Shown here in pieces: positions 24,087-35,164 of a stretch of DNA of 64,000 bases. Each line of letters opens with the position of its first letter. The first letter of the stretch is position 1. The position numbers and the translations under genes were made by a program. The stretch is taken from the NCBI GenBank assembly GCA_030247855.1, contig JAPDRN010000034.1:218953-282952 (forward strand). Reading direction: 5' to 3'. This DNA is from Knufia peltigerae. Lineage: Eukaryota > Ascomycota > Eurotiomycetes > Chaetothyriales > Trichomeriaceae. The notes under the pieces were generated by a model that was given only the letters and a program-made list of their open reading frames with translations, did no database searches and had not been told where the DNA came from.

Positions 24087-25022
24087 ATGGGTTCTATCGA
24101 CGAAATAAAACCGTGGATCACGGCAGGCAATATTTTGGGAGAAGGCCCGATATACCTTGAGGATTCTAAAGAGTTGTGTTGGATTGACATAGCCGGAAAG
24201 TCTATCAGCAGAAGTCGGATTGATGCAAAGGGAGGGCGAGAGGTTTACCCTTTGCCAGTCATATCAACTGTCCTCGCCGAGATTGAAGGACGTCCAGACG
24301 AACTGATTTTGGGAACGGAAAACGGCTTTGCTCTATGGAATTGGAAAGACAAGAGTTTCAGACCACTAGTGGACATTTGGAAGAATGACCCGGTTATGGG
24401 CAAGAAATCGCGTCTGAACGATGGGAATATCGACTGTCGAGGCAGATTCTGGGCCGGCTCGATGATTGGGATGTTCGGGGCTGATGAGACAGGCAACAGC
24501 TCATTGTATCGTCTTGACTCCGATCTTTCTGTTCATACCATGCTGGATGGCATATCAATTGCGAATGGTCTGGGCTGGAACTCTGACAATACTGTCATGT
24601 ACTTTGCAGATTCGCATGATCGAACCGTGTGGGCATTCGATTTCGACGCAGAGTCCGGCTCCATCAGCAACAAACGGGCATTCTATATCCACGATGGCGA
24701 GGCCGTTCCCGATGGTCTGGCAGTTGACGCCGACGGCAATGTCTGGCTTGCGTTGTGGGAAGGCTACGCAGTCCTCCAGATATCGCCGGAAGGGGAGGTC
24801 ATTCGCAAGATCGATCTGCCAGTGTCTCGAGTCACCTGTCCGTGTTTTGGAGGCCCAGATTTTGACGAACTCTTCATAACGTCGGCGATGTTGGATCCTG
24901 AGAGACCAGTAGGCGTCGAAGGTTGCGTATTCCGTCTCAAGGTTGGAGTCAGAGGTCGACCAAGGAATAGATTCGTGATGGGAAAGGGCGTGACTGCACA
25001 AGACGAGCGGGATTCCTCGTAA
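24087..25022 (+). CDS. SMP-30 / gluconolactonase / regucalcin family lactonase
   Basis: Six-bladed beta-propeller enzyme of the SMP-30 family; members hydrolyse sugar lactones such as gluconolactone. Single exon, 311 residues, the usual family size. Metal-binding residues expected from the family are present: E19 in ILGEGPIY, N160 in SIANGLGW and D209 in VPDGLAVDADG; N111 lies in the substrate-side motif RLNDGNIDCRGRFWAG. The signature EGCVFRLKVGVRG closes the propeller. There is no signal peptide, so it is cytosolic. It is divergent from the sugar transporter and shares its promoter, which suggests uptake of a sugar or sugar acid followed by lactone opening. Which lactone is unknown; aldonate and urono-lactone routes are both possible. 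Confidence 0.92.
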   Translation: MGSIDEIKPWITAGNILGEGPIYLEDSKELCWIDIAGKSISRSRIDAKGGREVYPLPVISTVLAEIEGRPDELILGTENGFALWNWKDKSFRPLVDIWKNDPVMGKKSRLNDGNIDCRGRFWAGSMIGMFGADETGNSSLYRLDSDLSVHTMLDGISIANGLGWNSDNTVMYFADSHDRTVWAFDFDAESGSISNKRAFYIHDGEAVPDGLAVDADGNVWLALWEGYAVLQISPEGEVIRKIDLPVSRVTCPCFGGPDFDELFITSAMLDPERPVGVEGCVFRLKVGVRGRPRNRFVMGKGVTAQDERDSS

Positions 25023-25310
25023 AGAAGGGGGCGAATGATCTCTCTTCAAGCTGTACAGAAGCACAAAGTAGTAATTGTAGATGGCAAGATCAAGCTTGAT
25101 TAGGAATACCTGAGTGATAGCTTATCGACTCCACAGCCATTACAACAACGCTCAATTTAACGTCAACGCAAAAATTCTTCTCTCGGAAGGACAAAGGGAA
25201 AACTGCAGCTGATCAAATGCCGCCAAAAGTACGCAGAATAGGTTGAGGGTCACTCCATTCAACGTTATAAATTAGTATCGTTATTCACGACCGTGAGACT
25301 GATTCAAGAC
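25023..25310. other. Short convergent 3' region
   Basis: These 288 bases lie between the stop codons of the lactonase and the leftward Hsp20 gene. The region holds both 3' ends and nothing else recognisable. Confidence 0.4.
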
Positions 25311-25817
25311 TCACGCGTGCTTGACATCAACTTTGGCGTCAGCAATCTCGGAAAAGCCTTTCTTGGGGGCCCTGATCTTCAACACACCAGCCTCCAGCGT
25401 TACGCTGACTTTCTCAACGTCTGATGGGAAGTTGATATATCTTCTGAAAGGCCCAATCCTTCTTTCTCCCACCAGAAGGTGGATTCCGCCTACAGCAGGC
25501 TTGTCCTTTTCTTCCTCCACTTCGGCGTTTTCGGGCGCTCCATAGTCCGGGCGTGCGATACCCCCCGTCACAAGCAGTGATCGCGAGCCGGTCCAAGCAA
25601 CTGTCACCTCATCTGGCTTCTTGACGCCGGGAACTTCCACCTCGACCAAGTACTCTTTGATGGCGTCGCGGAAGTCCACGTCTGGTTGATTGGGGTGGTC
25701 CTCTGGTCTGGGATGTCGGTGTGCAAGATATTGCATCAGGCTTTGATGCTGATGGTGGCGTTCATGTAGGTTGTCCACGAGTGGCGGTGGCAGATCATAG
25801 TAGTATGCGTAGGCCAT
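25311..25817 (-). CDS. Small heat-shock protein, Hsp20 / alpha-crystallin family
   Basis: ATP-independent holdase of the alpha-crystallin type. Single exon, 168 residues from the ATG at 25817 (MAYAYYYDLPPPLVDN); the frame stays open further upstream but without another ATG. An N-terminal Tyr/His-rich arm (residues 1-50) precedes the alpha-crystallin domain: DFRDAIKEYLVEVEVPGVKK, SLLVTGGIARPDY, GERRIGPFRRYINFPSDVEK, VTLEAGVLKIRAPKK. The last contains the A-x-x-x-n-G-v-L core (LEAGVLKI) that marks the family. An acidic insert (NAEVEEEKDKPA) separates two strands, as in many fungal Hsp30-type proteins. It is head-to-head with another Hsp20 gene at 27293, with a 1.5-kb gap between them. Confidence 0.9.
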   Translation of the reverse strand: MAYAYYYDLPPPLVDNLHERHHQHQSLMQYLAHRHPRPEDHPNQPDVDFRDAIKEYLVEVEVPGVKKPDEVTVAWTGSRSLLVTGGIARPDYGAPENAEVEEEKDKPAVGGIHLLVGERRIGPFRRYINFPSDVEKVSVTLEAGVLKIRAPKKGFSEIADAKVDVKHA

Positions 25818-27292
25818 GGCTTTGTATGGTGATTGATGTCGGATTTGTTTATATGTAGATGGGTTGGTAGTGGTCAAGACGTGCTAAGGTCTAGCGATCT
25901 GAGGTCGTCTAGGTAGAAGTTCAATGGCTGATTTCGATGCGGTGTAGACTCAATGTTTGGATGCTACGGGACAAGATATGCGACGAGGGAGAGGCTTCTT
26001 ATATCTACATCGGCCTTCATGCGACCCCTTCCTCGATCCATCAGGGAGAGGGAGACGGGCGGGCTCGAAGCTGGAAATCCATCAACACTTGGCAGACCGC
26101 GGAGCACGAGCTCGAAGACTAGTTCTCAATCCATGTGCCGTCAATATTTTTCTCGGTCGCATGACATACCAATCACTGGCTTCGGTTGAGTGCCTTGTGA
26201 ACCTGGGATACCCCGAGCGAGACCGAGAAAAGGGTCGATCTCCAGCATCGGTGAAGGGAGACGGCTTCGAGAGCTTTCGACGACAGGGCAACAGATGCGG
26301 AGGAGCTGTGACCGGTGACGTGTCATTGGATCAAAACAGACGAAGATGAGCAAAGGAATCTCATATCATCAGGAGATGTTCGGGTTCCATGAAGCTAAAA
26401 ACGCGCAAGTGGTTCGATGTGGTAATTTTGGTGCAATGAATGTTACACAAAAGACGTGCCTTGATTACGTGAAATATGCCGCAGACAGCAGGCGAAGATC
26501 CGGCACTATAGCATGTCATTACAACCTATTTTCAATCAATTTACATAGCCAAGCCGACTATTGAAGTTTATGTGCTGCCTTTATGTTCTTCTATCCCTTG
26601 CGGTCCTTGCTCTGGTAGTGTTCATCTTTCCTCCGCTCCCCGTGTTGTTTTCTAGATGGCGTCGAAACTTCGTCTCGGCTCGCAGATATCTGATCTTGGC
26701 TCAGGGATGTTCCAGCTGTTAAGTCATATGATCACCATGTGGTTTGATCATGACGTCCGACTGTGTTAGGCGAAGTCCAGAGCGTCCCATACTATTGACC
26801 ACTTTCTAAAAGCCTCCTAGGCCAAGCTCCAGTTCAAGCTTGTCAACCTATATGAGCTTGATTCCTTTGGATCATGACAACTCGTTGTCACCATTGAGAT
26901 CAGAGTTCCTCGCCACGTGTTTCGTTTCCGAGAAAATGCTCGTGGAGTTGAGCTGCTGGAGCCCTGGGGTTCATCGCCACTATCCGCCAAAACGCCCAGT
27001 CAAGACTCATGAAAGACATCTTCGATAGCTGATGGCTTGTCTTACTGGTCAACGGTAAGTCTCAGCACGTAGAGGACTTGGTCTGGATCCAATTCAGGCA
27101 CATATATACTTGGACCTGCATTCGCGAGCGGTCTCGACTCGATCGTTCTTCGGATCTAGACTCTTACCATCACAGGCATTTGACCATACGTTAACAACAG
27201 CCTCGAATTGATATAACTGAGTGATAAATCGCGACAGGTAAGGCGCCGGCTCTTGTATCGGGTTAGTGCACAGTTAACCAAACGCCACAAGC
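25818..27292. promoter_or_regulatory. Shared divergent region of two Hsp20 genes, with candidate heat-shock elements
   Basis: This 1475-bp gap separates two divergent small Hsp genes. Candidate elements by eye are TTC-N2-GAG-N2-TTC at 26266-26278 (one mismatch to the alternating nGAAn rule), GAA-AC-TTC at 26664-26671, and a CCCCT stress-response word near 26026. Imperfect ATGATCA / TGATCAT arms occur at 26728-26751. No intervening gene is recognised; the ORFs here are short and overlap on both strands. Confidence 0.45.
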
Positions 27293-27808
27293 ATGGCTAC
27301 TCTCGACTGCCTCCGACATCCTCACCACATTTCTTTGATTGACAGGCATTCCCTTCGCGCCAAACTCCAGCACTTGGGCGATGAGTATTACAATGTCGAC
27401 GCTCTGCCATCACATCAAGGGATCTTATCACCTAAGTTTGATGTATTCGAGATCGATACGAGTGGCCAAAGCAGCAGCAGCTCGGGCAACGTCGTTCCGC
27501 AAACCGTGACCGGCTGGTTGCTTGTCGGAGAACTTCCTGGAGTCAGAGTTGAGAATATCAAAATTGAGTGGATCGACGAGTCTATAATCTTCATACGAGG
27601 GAAGATTCCGAGCGCTACCAGTCAGATCATGACTTCATTGCAGGGCTTTAACGGGATTCAAGCAGCTCAGCTGAAACCACTCCACAGGGACCGACAAGAG
27701 GGGTCGTTCGAGCGCTCTGTGACGTTCCCAATGAAGGTCCAGACGCAAACACTCGAGATGGCGGTCAAGGATGGTGTTTTATTGGTCAAGGTCCTGAGGG
27801 CGGAGTAG
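27293..27808 (+). CDS. Hsp20-like alpha-crystallin domain protein
   Basis: Second small Hsp-type protein, 171 residues in one exon. The N-terminus (MATLDCLRHPHHISLIDRHS) is followed by a weakly conserved region, and the alpha-crystallin fold starts at about residue 75: TGWLLVGELPGVRVENIKIE, ESIIFIRGKIPS, GSFERSVTFPMKVQ, and the diagnostic LEMAVKDGVLLVKVLR (A-V-K-D-G-V-L core). Compared with the partner gene at 25311 it has a Ser-rich segment at 61-66 and a longer loop between strands. The two proteins are clearly different in sequence, so this is not a recent duplication. Family assignment rests on the GVL core and the GELPGV motif. A holdase role is inferred. Confidence 0.8.
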   Translation: MATLDCLRHPHHISLIDRHSLRAKLQHLGDEYYNVDALPSHQGILSPKFDVFEIDTSGQSSSSSGNVVPQTVTGWLLVGELPGVRVENIKIEWIDESIIFIRGKIPSATSQIMTSLQGFNGIQAAQLKPLHRDRQEGSFERSVTFPMKVQTQTLEMAVKDGVLLVKVLRAE

Positions 27809-28380
27809 GAGGAATGGTATGTCTTTCTCGAGGCAGGCCTGGGTGGTTTTGTGCTCTGGAACGAAGTCAACAGGCGAGGCGGCAGGCTTCGACTGACTCT
27901 CATCTCTGTCAATTGTCCAACATGGCTTTGGACGCTGCACGATGTCTTTTTGAACTTGGAGAGACTGTTGTTGGAGTTCTCTGTCTTGTGAATCTTGGAG
28001 TGTTCTGTGCCTTTGTTCCATTCTTCCACTTCTCTGGTCCCGTGACTGCACCATACTTGGGATCGACACTCTTTCTCGCGCCGTGGGAAATATAGAACAC
28101 AGTTGATTGATTATGTCCAGACTTTTCAGTGTCCCATAAGCAGAGTGTCAGACTGACACTGGTGGTATGAGCCAATCCTCATCGTTGAACCCCAAATTGA
28201 AGCCTGATGAAGACTGGAGTCGCTCCTTTGTAAAGGGCGCTTGGCCCAATCTAGACAGCCAACGTGGCCAGCCAATTAGCGTGAAGTCTGCTAATTATAC
28301 CTGCTGCACAGCATGGCATCTCATCTGACAACTCAAGCCACCATATACTCTATTGCCTTACGCTCTTCATCATATTGTCT
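27809..28380. other. Intergenic region downstream of the second Hsp20 gene
   Basis: This 572-bp stretch holds the 3' end of the Hsp20 gene. ORFs here are short shadows with no recognisable domains. Confidence 0.35.
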
Positions 28381-28858
28381 TCAGACTTTTGTCGGCAGTG
28401 CCGTAACCTTTCTTAAGAACATAGAGACGCGTTTGGTCGCCAATTGAACCTTTTTCGAACCGACTCCTTCCTTGCCCTGAATCCTGATCACCCAGTCCCC
28501 GAACAAGACTCCTGTACCATCAGTCGCGCCGCCCTGAATGCAGACTTGCCTCCGAGTTGCTAGAGAATACTCCCAAGAGCCCTCACGAACCTGAACCTCT
28601 TCAATCGTCTCTTCGGGCAAGAACAGCAGGGACCGGTGAGATTTCCAAAATTACACCGCCCGGCCTTGTCGCCTCACCTTCGCCGGACTCGCGTTTCACC
28701 TCCATCGTATGTGGGCTGGTCGCAAAACAAACAAAGGACCTCAGAATATCACATCCCAGAATTTTGAGAGACTCACAACACCGACACCTCTGTGCACGAA
28801 AGCCGCGGCTGCTGGAAGTCGTCCTTGTCGAATGTTTACCCGGTTGATTCAGAATCAT
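28381..28858 (-). CDS. Possible small spliced gene, unidentified
   Basis: The leftward reading frame ending at 28381 has protein-like composition over 75 residues (EETIEEVQVREGSWEYSLAT at its start, GTGVLFGDWVIRI in the middle, MFLRKVTALPTKV at the end). It is closed upstream by a stop, so a start would need splicing. Plausible introns exist on this strand: a GTGAGT donor at about 28775 with a CGACCAG acceptor near 28702, and a GTGAGG donor near 28678 with a CCGAAG acceptor near 28612. I recognise no family. Against it, a start near 28858 would lie only about 30 bp from the divergent LRG1 ATG. It may be noise inside the LRG1 promoter. Confidence 0.25.
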
Positions 28859-28889
28859 ACATGCAAGACGAGTCGAGCAGTCACTTAAG

Positions 28890-31800
28890 ATGGCGGCTCC
28901 GCTTGAAGGGCTGCCTCAGGGGAACCCTGGGACAACAAGATACACGATAGGCACTCCGCGCCAACAGAATGAGCCCCTGCAGCAAACATCCTCAAACGGG
29001 ACGAGCCAGTACAATGCGTACGGACAAAACCAGGCAAACGGAAACACAAATGATGCTTCATATGATAGCGACGCGAGGCACTCCACAGAAAGCCGCACTG
29101 GCAGGAAGAGGTCCCTTGGCGGGCCTGGTGGGAGCGAGAGAAGCAGATCGAGAACAAATGGCAGTTCTGGCAAGTCACCTGGCGCTGCGGTGCGTACATG
29201 CAAGAAGTGCGGTGAGCCCTTGACAGGTCAATTTGTGCGGGCTTTAGGAGGCACATTCCACCTTGATTGTTTCAAGTGCGCAGACTGCGGGCAGATTGTC
29301 GCCTCAAAATTCTTTCCTGTCGATGCAGAAGACGGATCTGGACAGTTTCCCCTCTGTGAGACAGACTACTTTCGCCGACTGGACCTCCTATGTTTCGAAT
29401 GCGGTGGTGCTCTTCGAGGATCCTACATTACAGCGCTTGACCGCAAATACCACATCGAACATTTTACATGCTCCGTGTGCCCAACTGTATTTGGTGCTCA
29501 AGACAGCTACTACGAGCATGATGGAAAAGTTTATTGTCATTTTCACTACTCTACACAATTTGCACAGCGATGCAACGGGTGTCAGACAGCCATCCTCAAG
29601 CAGTTTGTCGAGATCTTCAGGAACGGACAAAATCAACACTGGCATCCCGAATGCTACATGATTCACAAATTTTGGAATGTGAGGTTATCTCAGAGTGGAT
29701 CGGTTGCGGAGAGGAAAGACATTAGTGCGCCAGTTACTGAGGATGAGCGTGAACAAGTTAAAGAAGACGAGGAAAAGATGGAGGACAAGGTTTATCGGAT
29801 CTGGAGCACTCTATCTACCTTCGAAGAATCCTCTGCTTCTTGTATCTCCGACATGCTCTTGCACGTCAGCAATGGCGTCTATGTCGATGGAGTTATTGTG
29901 GCTCGGAAATTTATCTGGCATGTTGACATTCTCTTCGGCGCGATCGACACCCTTGCGACATTGGTCACAGCATCTGGTCTGAAAGAGTTGGCATATGGCA
30001 GAGAAGCAAAACTGCTCTGCAAGAAGGTAGTGGCATTCTTTACCCTCCTCTCGAAAACTCAGGAAACTGGCGTACGAAAGCTTGGAGTTACGCAGGAGCT
30101 CCTATCCTTGGTCACTGGCCTGGCGCATTACCTTAAACTCCTTATTCGTATAGGTCTTCAAGGCGCACTGAAATTGGAGAGAGAGCGTGGATCTCCTGAA
30201 GGGCTACACGCATTCTTGGACGAACTTGCAGACCTGGAGACAATCAAAGATCAGGAGATGAAGTCGCTCGATCTATCGGAAAGCGTTGCAGGACTTGCAA
30301 GTCAAGAGTCAGACTGCTGCTCAGCGTGTATGGAACCCATTGACGATGAATGTGTCATGATCTACGGACGTCGTTGGCATGCAAAGCCACCACATCTCAC
30401 CTGCAGCGTATGTCAGTGCGACTTGACTACTGACCTTCAGTATGCAGTCTTCAGTGAAAAGGAAGATAAAGTGTACTGTGGTGACCATGCCAGACGAGTA
30501 CATGATCCAGTGTCAGGATTTTCGCATGTCACCAAGCTTCAACAATATGTTTTCCTGCTCCGAGTTGCATTGGCAAGACTACTGGAGGTCCTCAAGTCTG
30601 GCGGCACACTGCCACACACTTCTGACGACCCAAATCTGACCCCATACAATACCACTGAAGGCCACCGCGTTTCGCCGACTGGGGAGAAACTGGCTCCTCA
30701 GCCAAAGATGGGTTCCCGCTCCAGATCCTATGCTGGCGCATCTAGCCAGCAGCAAGAGTCATCCCTCGAACAAACAGTTGGCGAAATGAAACGTCTGAGA
30801 TCCACCCGAAACGAGCGAACTCTTTCTACGACCTTCCGAAAAGCTCGCGAGTCAAAAGTCCTCTACGGACCATCAGGAGCTCGTCCAGGGTCTGAGGGAG
30901 GAGAAGATCCAGAGGGTCGCGGTCGTGGTGGCTTCCAAATTGTCGAAGAACGAGATGTCGATGGCAGGATGAGGCCGGAATTGACCTTTGGTAACCAAGA
31001 TGGCTTGACCCTTGATGACATTCCTAGAATCGTGGCTGCCGAACAGGCAAAGGAGCAGCGACCCAATGCATTCCGCCATGCAGGCACAAACCTTATCGGA
31101 CACCGAGGCAACGAGCCGAGACTGGTGAACGGCCATCAAAGAGGAGCATCGGCGGGCAATGACCTTCTGGCAGGCGAACCCAGCCCGCTTCGCACCAAGA
31201 TCTACTTCTCGGAATTGTCTGCTCTCGAATACTTCATCGTACGACACGTTGCGGTCCTTTCCATGCAACCACTCTTGGAGGGGGAATACACCCTGGAAGA
31301 TCTGCTGGGCTTGATTGAGACTCGGAAACAGACATTCTGGGGCAAAGTCAGCCGCGCTTTGCGCAATGACAGCAAGACCAAGAAGAAGGGCATTTTTGGT
31401 ATCCCACTCGAGACTCTTGTCGAACGGGAAGGCGCGGAATCGACCAACGGAGTTGGGCCAGGGGCCTTGCGAGTTCCTGCAATTGTTGATGATTGTGTCG
31501 CTGCGATGAAACAGATGGACATGTCTGTCGAAGGAGTTTTCCGTAAAAACGGCAACATCAAACGGCTGAAAGAGGCATCCGAAGCAATCGACACCAACCA
31601 AACACCAGACCTCAACCGCGAGAACCCTGTGCAAGTAGCCGCGCTTCTGAAGAAGTTCTTGAGAGAAATGCCAGAGCCTTTGCTGACATTCAAACTGCAC
31701 AAACTGTGGATAACATCCCAGAAGATTGTTGAGGAGGAACGTCGGAGGCGCGTTTTACACTTGACATGTTGCTTAATGCCCAAAGGTCATCGTGACACCA

Positions 31801-32520
31801 TGGAGGTCCTCTTCTCTTTCCTTAAGTGGGCGGCCTCATTTTCGCAAGTTGACGAAGAATCCGGGAGTAAGATGGACATTCACAACTTGGCTACTGTCAT
31901 GGCTCCCAATATCTTGTACGCAAAGGAGAAGTCGCCCAATGCTAAGCAGCCTCATGTTCCTCAAGTCGACGACAGTTTCCTTGCCATCGAAGCCGTCAAT
32001 ACCTTGATCGAATACAACGACTACTTTTGTCAAGTATGATGCCATACCCCTGCAAGCTGACTATATCTTTTGCTGACTCATACAGGTACCGGAAGATTTA
32101 CAATCTATTCTGAGTGACAGCAGCCTTCACGCCGGCACTGCAGAAATCACCACCAAGGAGATATTGTCGAGATATGGTCACATTGCAAAAGGTCAAATAC
32201 AAAAGCAGACTGTGCAACCAGCAGATGGATCCATGCGCAGTCCCGTATCAGCTTCGAATTCCATCGGACCTGTGGCCACCCGCGTTGATGTTGATCCTTC
32301 TCAAGCGACAGCGTGGCAGAAGCAGAGCTCTGTCCGTCCTGTACAAAACACAACTACGGCCGCACCTGGTTCTCATAATGACTTCAACTTTAGCGCTCCG
32401 AACAGTCCTTATGTCAGAGATCGAGCTGGCAGTTCCGGAAGTGGCGGCAGCCATGGAGGCACCCCTTCTGGCAGACAAAGTTTCCAGCCAAGACCTGGCC
32501 AGATGGGCATTGCAGGCTAA
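28890..32520 (+). CDS. lrg1: LIM-domain Rho GTPase-activating protein (LRG1 homologue)
   Basis: RhoGAP that down-regulates Rho1 at polarised growth sites and so controls cell-wall glucan synthesis and hyphal growth. Exons 28890-32033 and 32086-32520 give 1192 residues; the 52-nt intron joins YFCQ to VPEDLQ. A disordered Gly/Ser/Arg N-terminus (1-100) is followed by LIM domains beginning at C104 (CKKCGEPL), about 168 (CFECGGAL) and about 228 (CNGCQTAI); a fourth LIM motif begins near 477 (CSACMEPIDDE). The RhoGAP domain spans about 834-1045: FGIPLETLVERE, EGVFRKNGNIKRL containing the likely arginine finger, PVQVAALLKKFLREMPEPLL and HNLATVMAPNIL. The Ser/Gln-rich tail ends at 1192. This LIM-LIM-LIM-LIM-RhoGAP order is that of Lrg1. 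Confidence 0.94.
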
Positions 32521-33495
32521 TCAGTTGTCTCCAATATTACCAAAAATATTCAGCATATTGTGGCGTTTTTCACCTTTGTGGGTTATGATCGGTCACCCAG
32601 GGGTCTATTTCAGGGGACTAAAATGGTGGTCCTTGTGCAGCTGCCATGGAGAAAGCTGTGGAAAGCATTGAGCTGCGTGCTCATTGCGAGAACGAACTTG
32701 ACGACATTGACATTTTATTTCTTTTGTTCATTGCTCTTACGGCCTCAAGAGCAACATCTCGCCGCAAAGTTCGGCAATTTTCCAAGCTCTTGCAACATTG
32801 GCTTTCACTTCTTGCCGACATCATTGCGGTCATGTTAAGCACTGCGTGCGGTATGCATTGCACCTTGACAGCAGGCGAACTCGGAATTTCGCAGAACTTT
32901 TTTTAGTCAACAAATCCTCGCATGCTGGTATTGAGCGCCAGTGGCGTTTATTCGTCCAGCATAACTATGCTCTTTTACTTGTTGGGATATGACTCTTGGA
33001 AAACCTGAGGGGTGTTGGATATTCTGGTCAGGTAGCCTCAGAATGACACATCAGATTGAAGAGCGAAGGGACACTTGGACACTTCCGCTACTATTCATCT
33101 TCTGATCTTGAGGCACCTACAATGATTTTGTTGGAGTATTTACGAAACAACAAATTGCTCTCGCGCCCATTACCCCATGTCATCATATGACTCGAGAGGA
33201 ACTCATGGCTTTGTCCGCACGGGGCAACCTCATCCGTACTTGGATGCTATTCGGAACAAAACAGGAGGAAGTTTGGGCCATCGGGACTGAGGCATATGCG
33301 GAAACTGGGGAAATGACTAGGGCTGAATGAGCGGACAGGCAAAGGCTTTCATCATTCGAGTTGTTAATCTCATGTCTAGTTGAGCGAGTCTCCTGCGGGC
33401 ATCTCTCAAGGTCAAACGACCTTCCTGAGATAGCGAATCCAGTTCAAAGACAGGAAATTTCACGGCCGTTGAGTCCATCGTGTGCTTTTCTTCTT
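32521..33495. other. Convergent 3' intergenic region
   Basis: This 975-bp gap lies between the stops of LRG1 and threonine aldolase. Short overlapping ORFs only; nothing recognisable. Confidence 0.4.
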
Positions 33496-34737
33496 CTACT
33501 GATTACCTAGCATTCTATCCATGACTCTTCCTAGCCTCTCTACTGCATCGTCCGTGATCTGATAGTGCACTACTAGTCTGCCGCCATTGGCCTTGATGCC
33601 TTCTATGGCGGCAAGTTCGGCAAACTTTTCAGCAGAGTACCCTGCGTGATTGATGTCGAGCCACACCATGTTCGTCTCGACCGGATTTGAGAGTTTTCCG
33701 CCCTTGGTCTGCCACATTTCGGCGACCTTGCGAGCTTGGGCATGGCTGGCTCGTAGTTTGCCGCCCTCGCCGCGTGGACCTTTGCCAAAAGTCTCATCCA
33801 CGGCGACGCGTGCCGCGGCAGAAAGCACGCCCGCCTGCCTCGTGCCTCCGCCGAACATCTTGCGTATGCGCCTCGCATGGGCGATGAAGGTCTTTGACCC
33901 GATGATAATGCTTCCGATGGGCGCGCCGAGACCCTTTGAAAAGCACAGGCTCGCGGTGTCGAAGCAGGTCGTGAAGTCGGACAGACTGCCCGCCTCGGCG
34001 GCGACGGCTTCCCAGATGCGGGCACCGTCGAGGTGCATCCTGATGCCGTGTTGGCGGGCGAAGGCGGAGATCTTGCGCACCTCCTCGAGTGGCATGATCA
34101 TCCCGTCGAGCGTGTTCTCCAGGGAGATGACGGTCGTCGGGCAGGCGTGCACGTCGTCGGATAGGATGGCGTGCTTTTGGACGTCCTCGAGTGTCAGGTG
34201 GTGGCCGTTGGATGGCGCGACGGCGATGAGCATGGCGCCCGAAATCGTCGATATTCCGCCGGCTTCGTAGTTGAAGATGTGGCCCCTCCGATCACACAGC
34301 ACCGAGTGAGGTGGACCGGTCAGGTGTGTGCGCAGGGCCACCTGGTTTCCCATGGTCCCGGACATGACGAGGAGAGCCGCCTCGTGGCCCGACAGACTGG
34401 CCACGTGGGACTCGAGGTCGTTGGTCGTCGGGTCTTCGACAAACACGTCGTCCCGGAGCGTCGTGTTGGCTATGGCGTTGAGCATGGATTCCGTGGGAGT
34501 CGTCACCACGTCGCTGCGAAAGTCGAAGGACGCCGGGCCCGGTTGTTGCCAAGCATTGAATGTCTTTTGAGTCGCCGCATTGGCGTTGGATGTTTCGATC
34601 GACGGGGGCATATTTCTGTCGGACCATGCAGCAGTTGACTGGTGAATGTATCTATATGTACCTGAAGTATATCTAGAGGCGAGAATGGGTGTGGGTTTGA
34701 TAATTCGCAAGGCCGTTCGAGGTATAAGTACGTTCAT
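33496..34737 (-). CDS. gly1: Low-specificity L-threonine aldolase (GLY1 type)
   Basis: PLP enzyme that cleaves L-threonine or allo-threonine to glycine and acetaldehyde. Single exon, 413 residues from the ATG at 34737. Fold-type I motifs are seen: DFRSDVVTTPTESML, LRDDVFVEDPTTNDLE, GTMGNQVALRTHL, EAGGIS, ENTLDG, MHLDGARIWEA with the conserved aspartate, and the PLP lysine in LCFSKGLGAPIGS. The first 42 residues (MNVLIPRTALRIIKPTPILA...) are basic and free of acids, like a mitochondrial presequence; a second in-frame ATG at 34611 (MPPSIETSN) would give a cytosolic form of normal length. The coding sequence is more GC-rich than its flanks. The N-terminal extension is the only uncertainty. Confidence 0.93.
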   Translation of the reverse strand: MNVLIPRTALRIIKPTPILASRYTSGTYRYIHQSTAAWSDRNMPPSIETSNANAATQKTFNAWQQPGPASFDFRSDVVTTPTESMLNAIANTTLRDDVFVEDPTTNDLESHVASLSGHEAALLVMSGTMGNQVALRTHLTGPPHSVLCDRRGHIFNYEAGGISTISGAMLIAVAPSNGHHLTLEDVQKHAILSDDVHACPTTVISLENTLDGMIMPLEEVRKISAFARQHGIRMHLDGARIWEAVAAEAGSLSDFTTCFDTASLCFSKGLGAPIGSIIIGSKTFIAHARRIRKMFGGGTRQAGVLSAAARVAVDETFGKGPRGEGGKLRASHAQARKVAEMWQTKGGKLSNPVETNMVWLDINHAGYSAEKFAELAAIEGIKANGGRLVVHYQITDDAVERLGRVMDRMLGNQ

Positions 34738-35164
34738 ATCTCTGGTCAACAGCAATAGATTGTCACTCCCTCCTAGTGAATCTATATGAGCGTTTCGTCA
34801 AGCATTTGTACAGTAAAGGGCGTACAAATCCGAAGCCGGTGGAGCAAGACAGCATTAGACGGGAAATACTGTGAATGTACACATCAATACGAATACGAGT
34901 TACTCCGTTTTGTGTGAAGATGGAGGTACAGAACACCCGCTTACATAATTTACTCGACTGCGTAGTACTGCGTGTGGCACGCGAATAAACTCGTACTGTA
35001 CGCGACTCGCGTCCCGCGCTTCTAGACCACTTTTGTTCGAAGTTGAAGTCGAACCCCTGTCAAAAGTCACCCAAAGTCTTGGGCGCATCTTTCGATGATT
35101 CTGCCACTGTGCAGCTTGCGCGCACGATCTCTCAAGTGAGGCCAACAACCACAGAAGAACAAAC
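34738..35164. promoter_or_regulatory. Divergent intergenic region, threonine aldolase / Mis18-like
   Basis: This 427-bp gap holds two divergent promoters. A TTACTCCGTT word at 34899 is a near-match to the dispersed TACTCCGTA motif. No gene. Confidence 0.4.

Noticed and set aside
30873..31700. 275-codon - strand ORF
   Set aside because: Antisense to the LRG1 RhoGAP region; explained by codon usage of the real gene.
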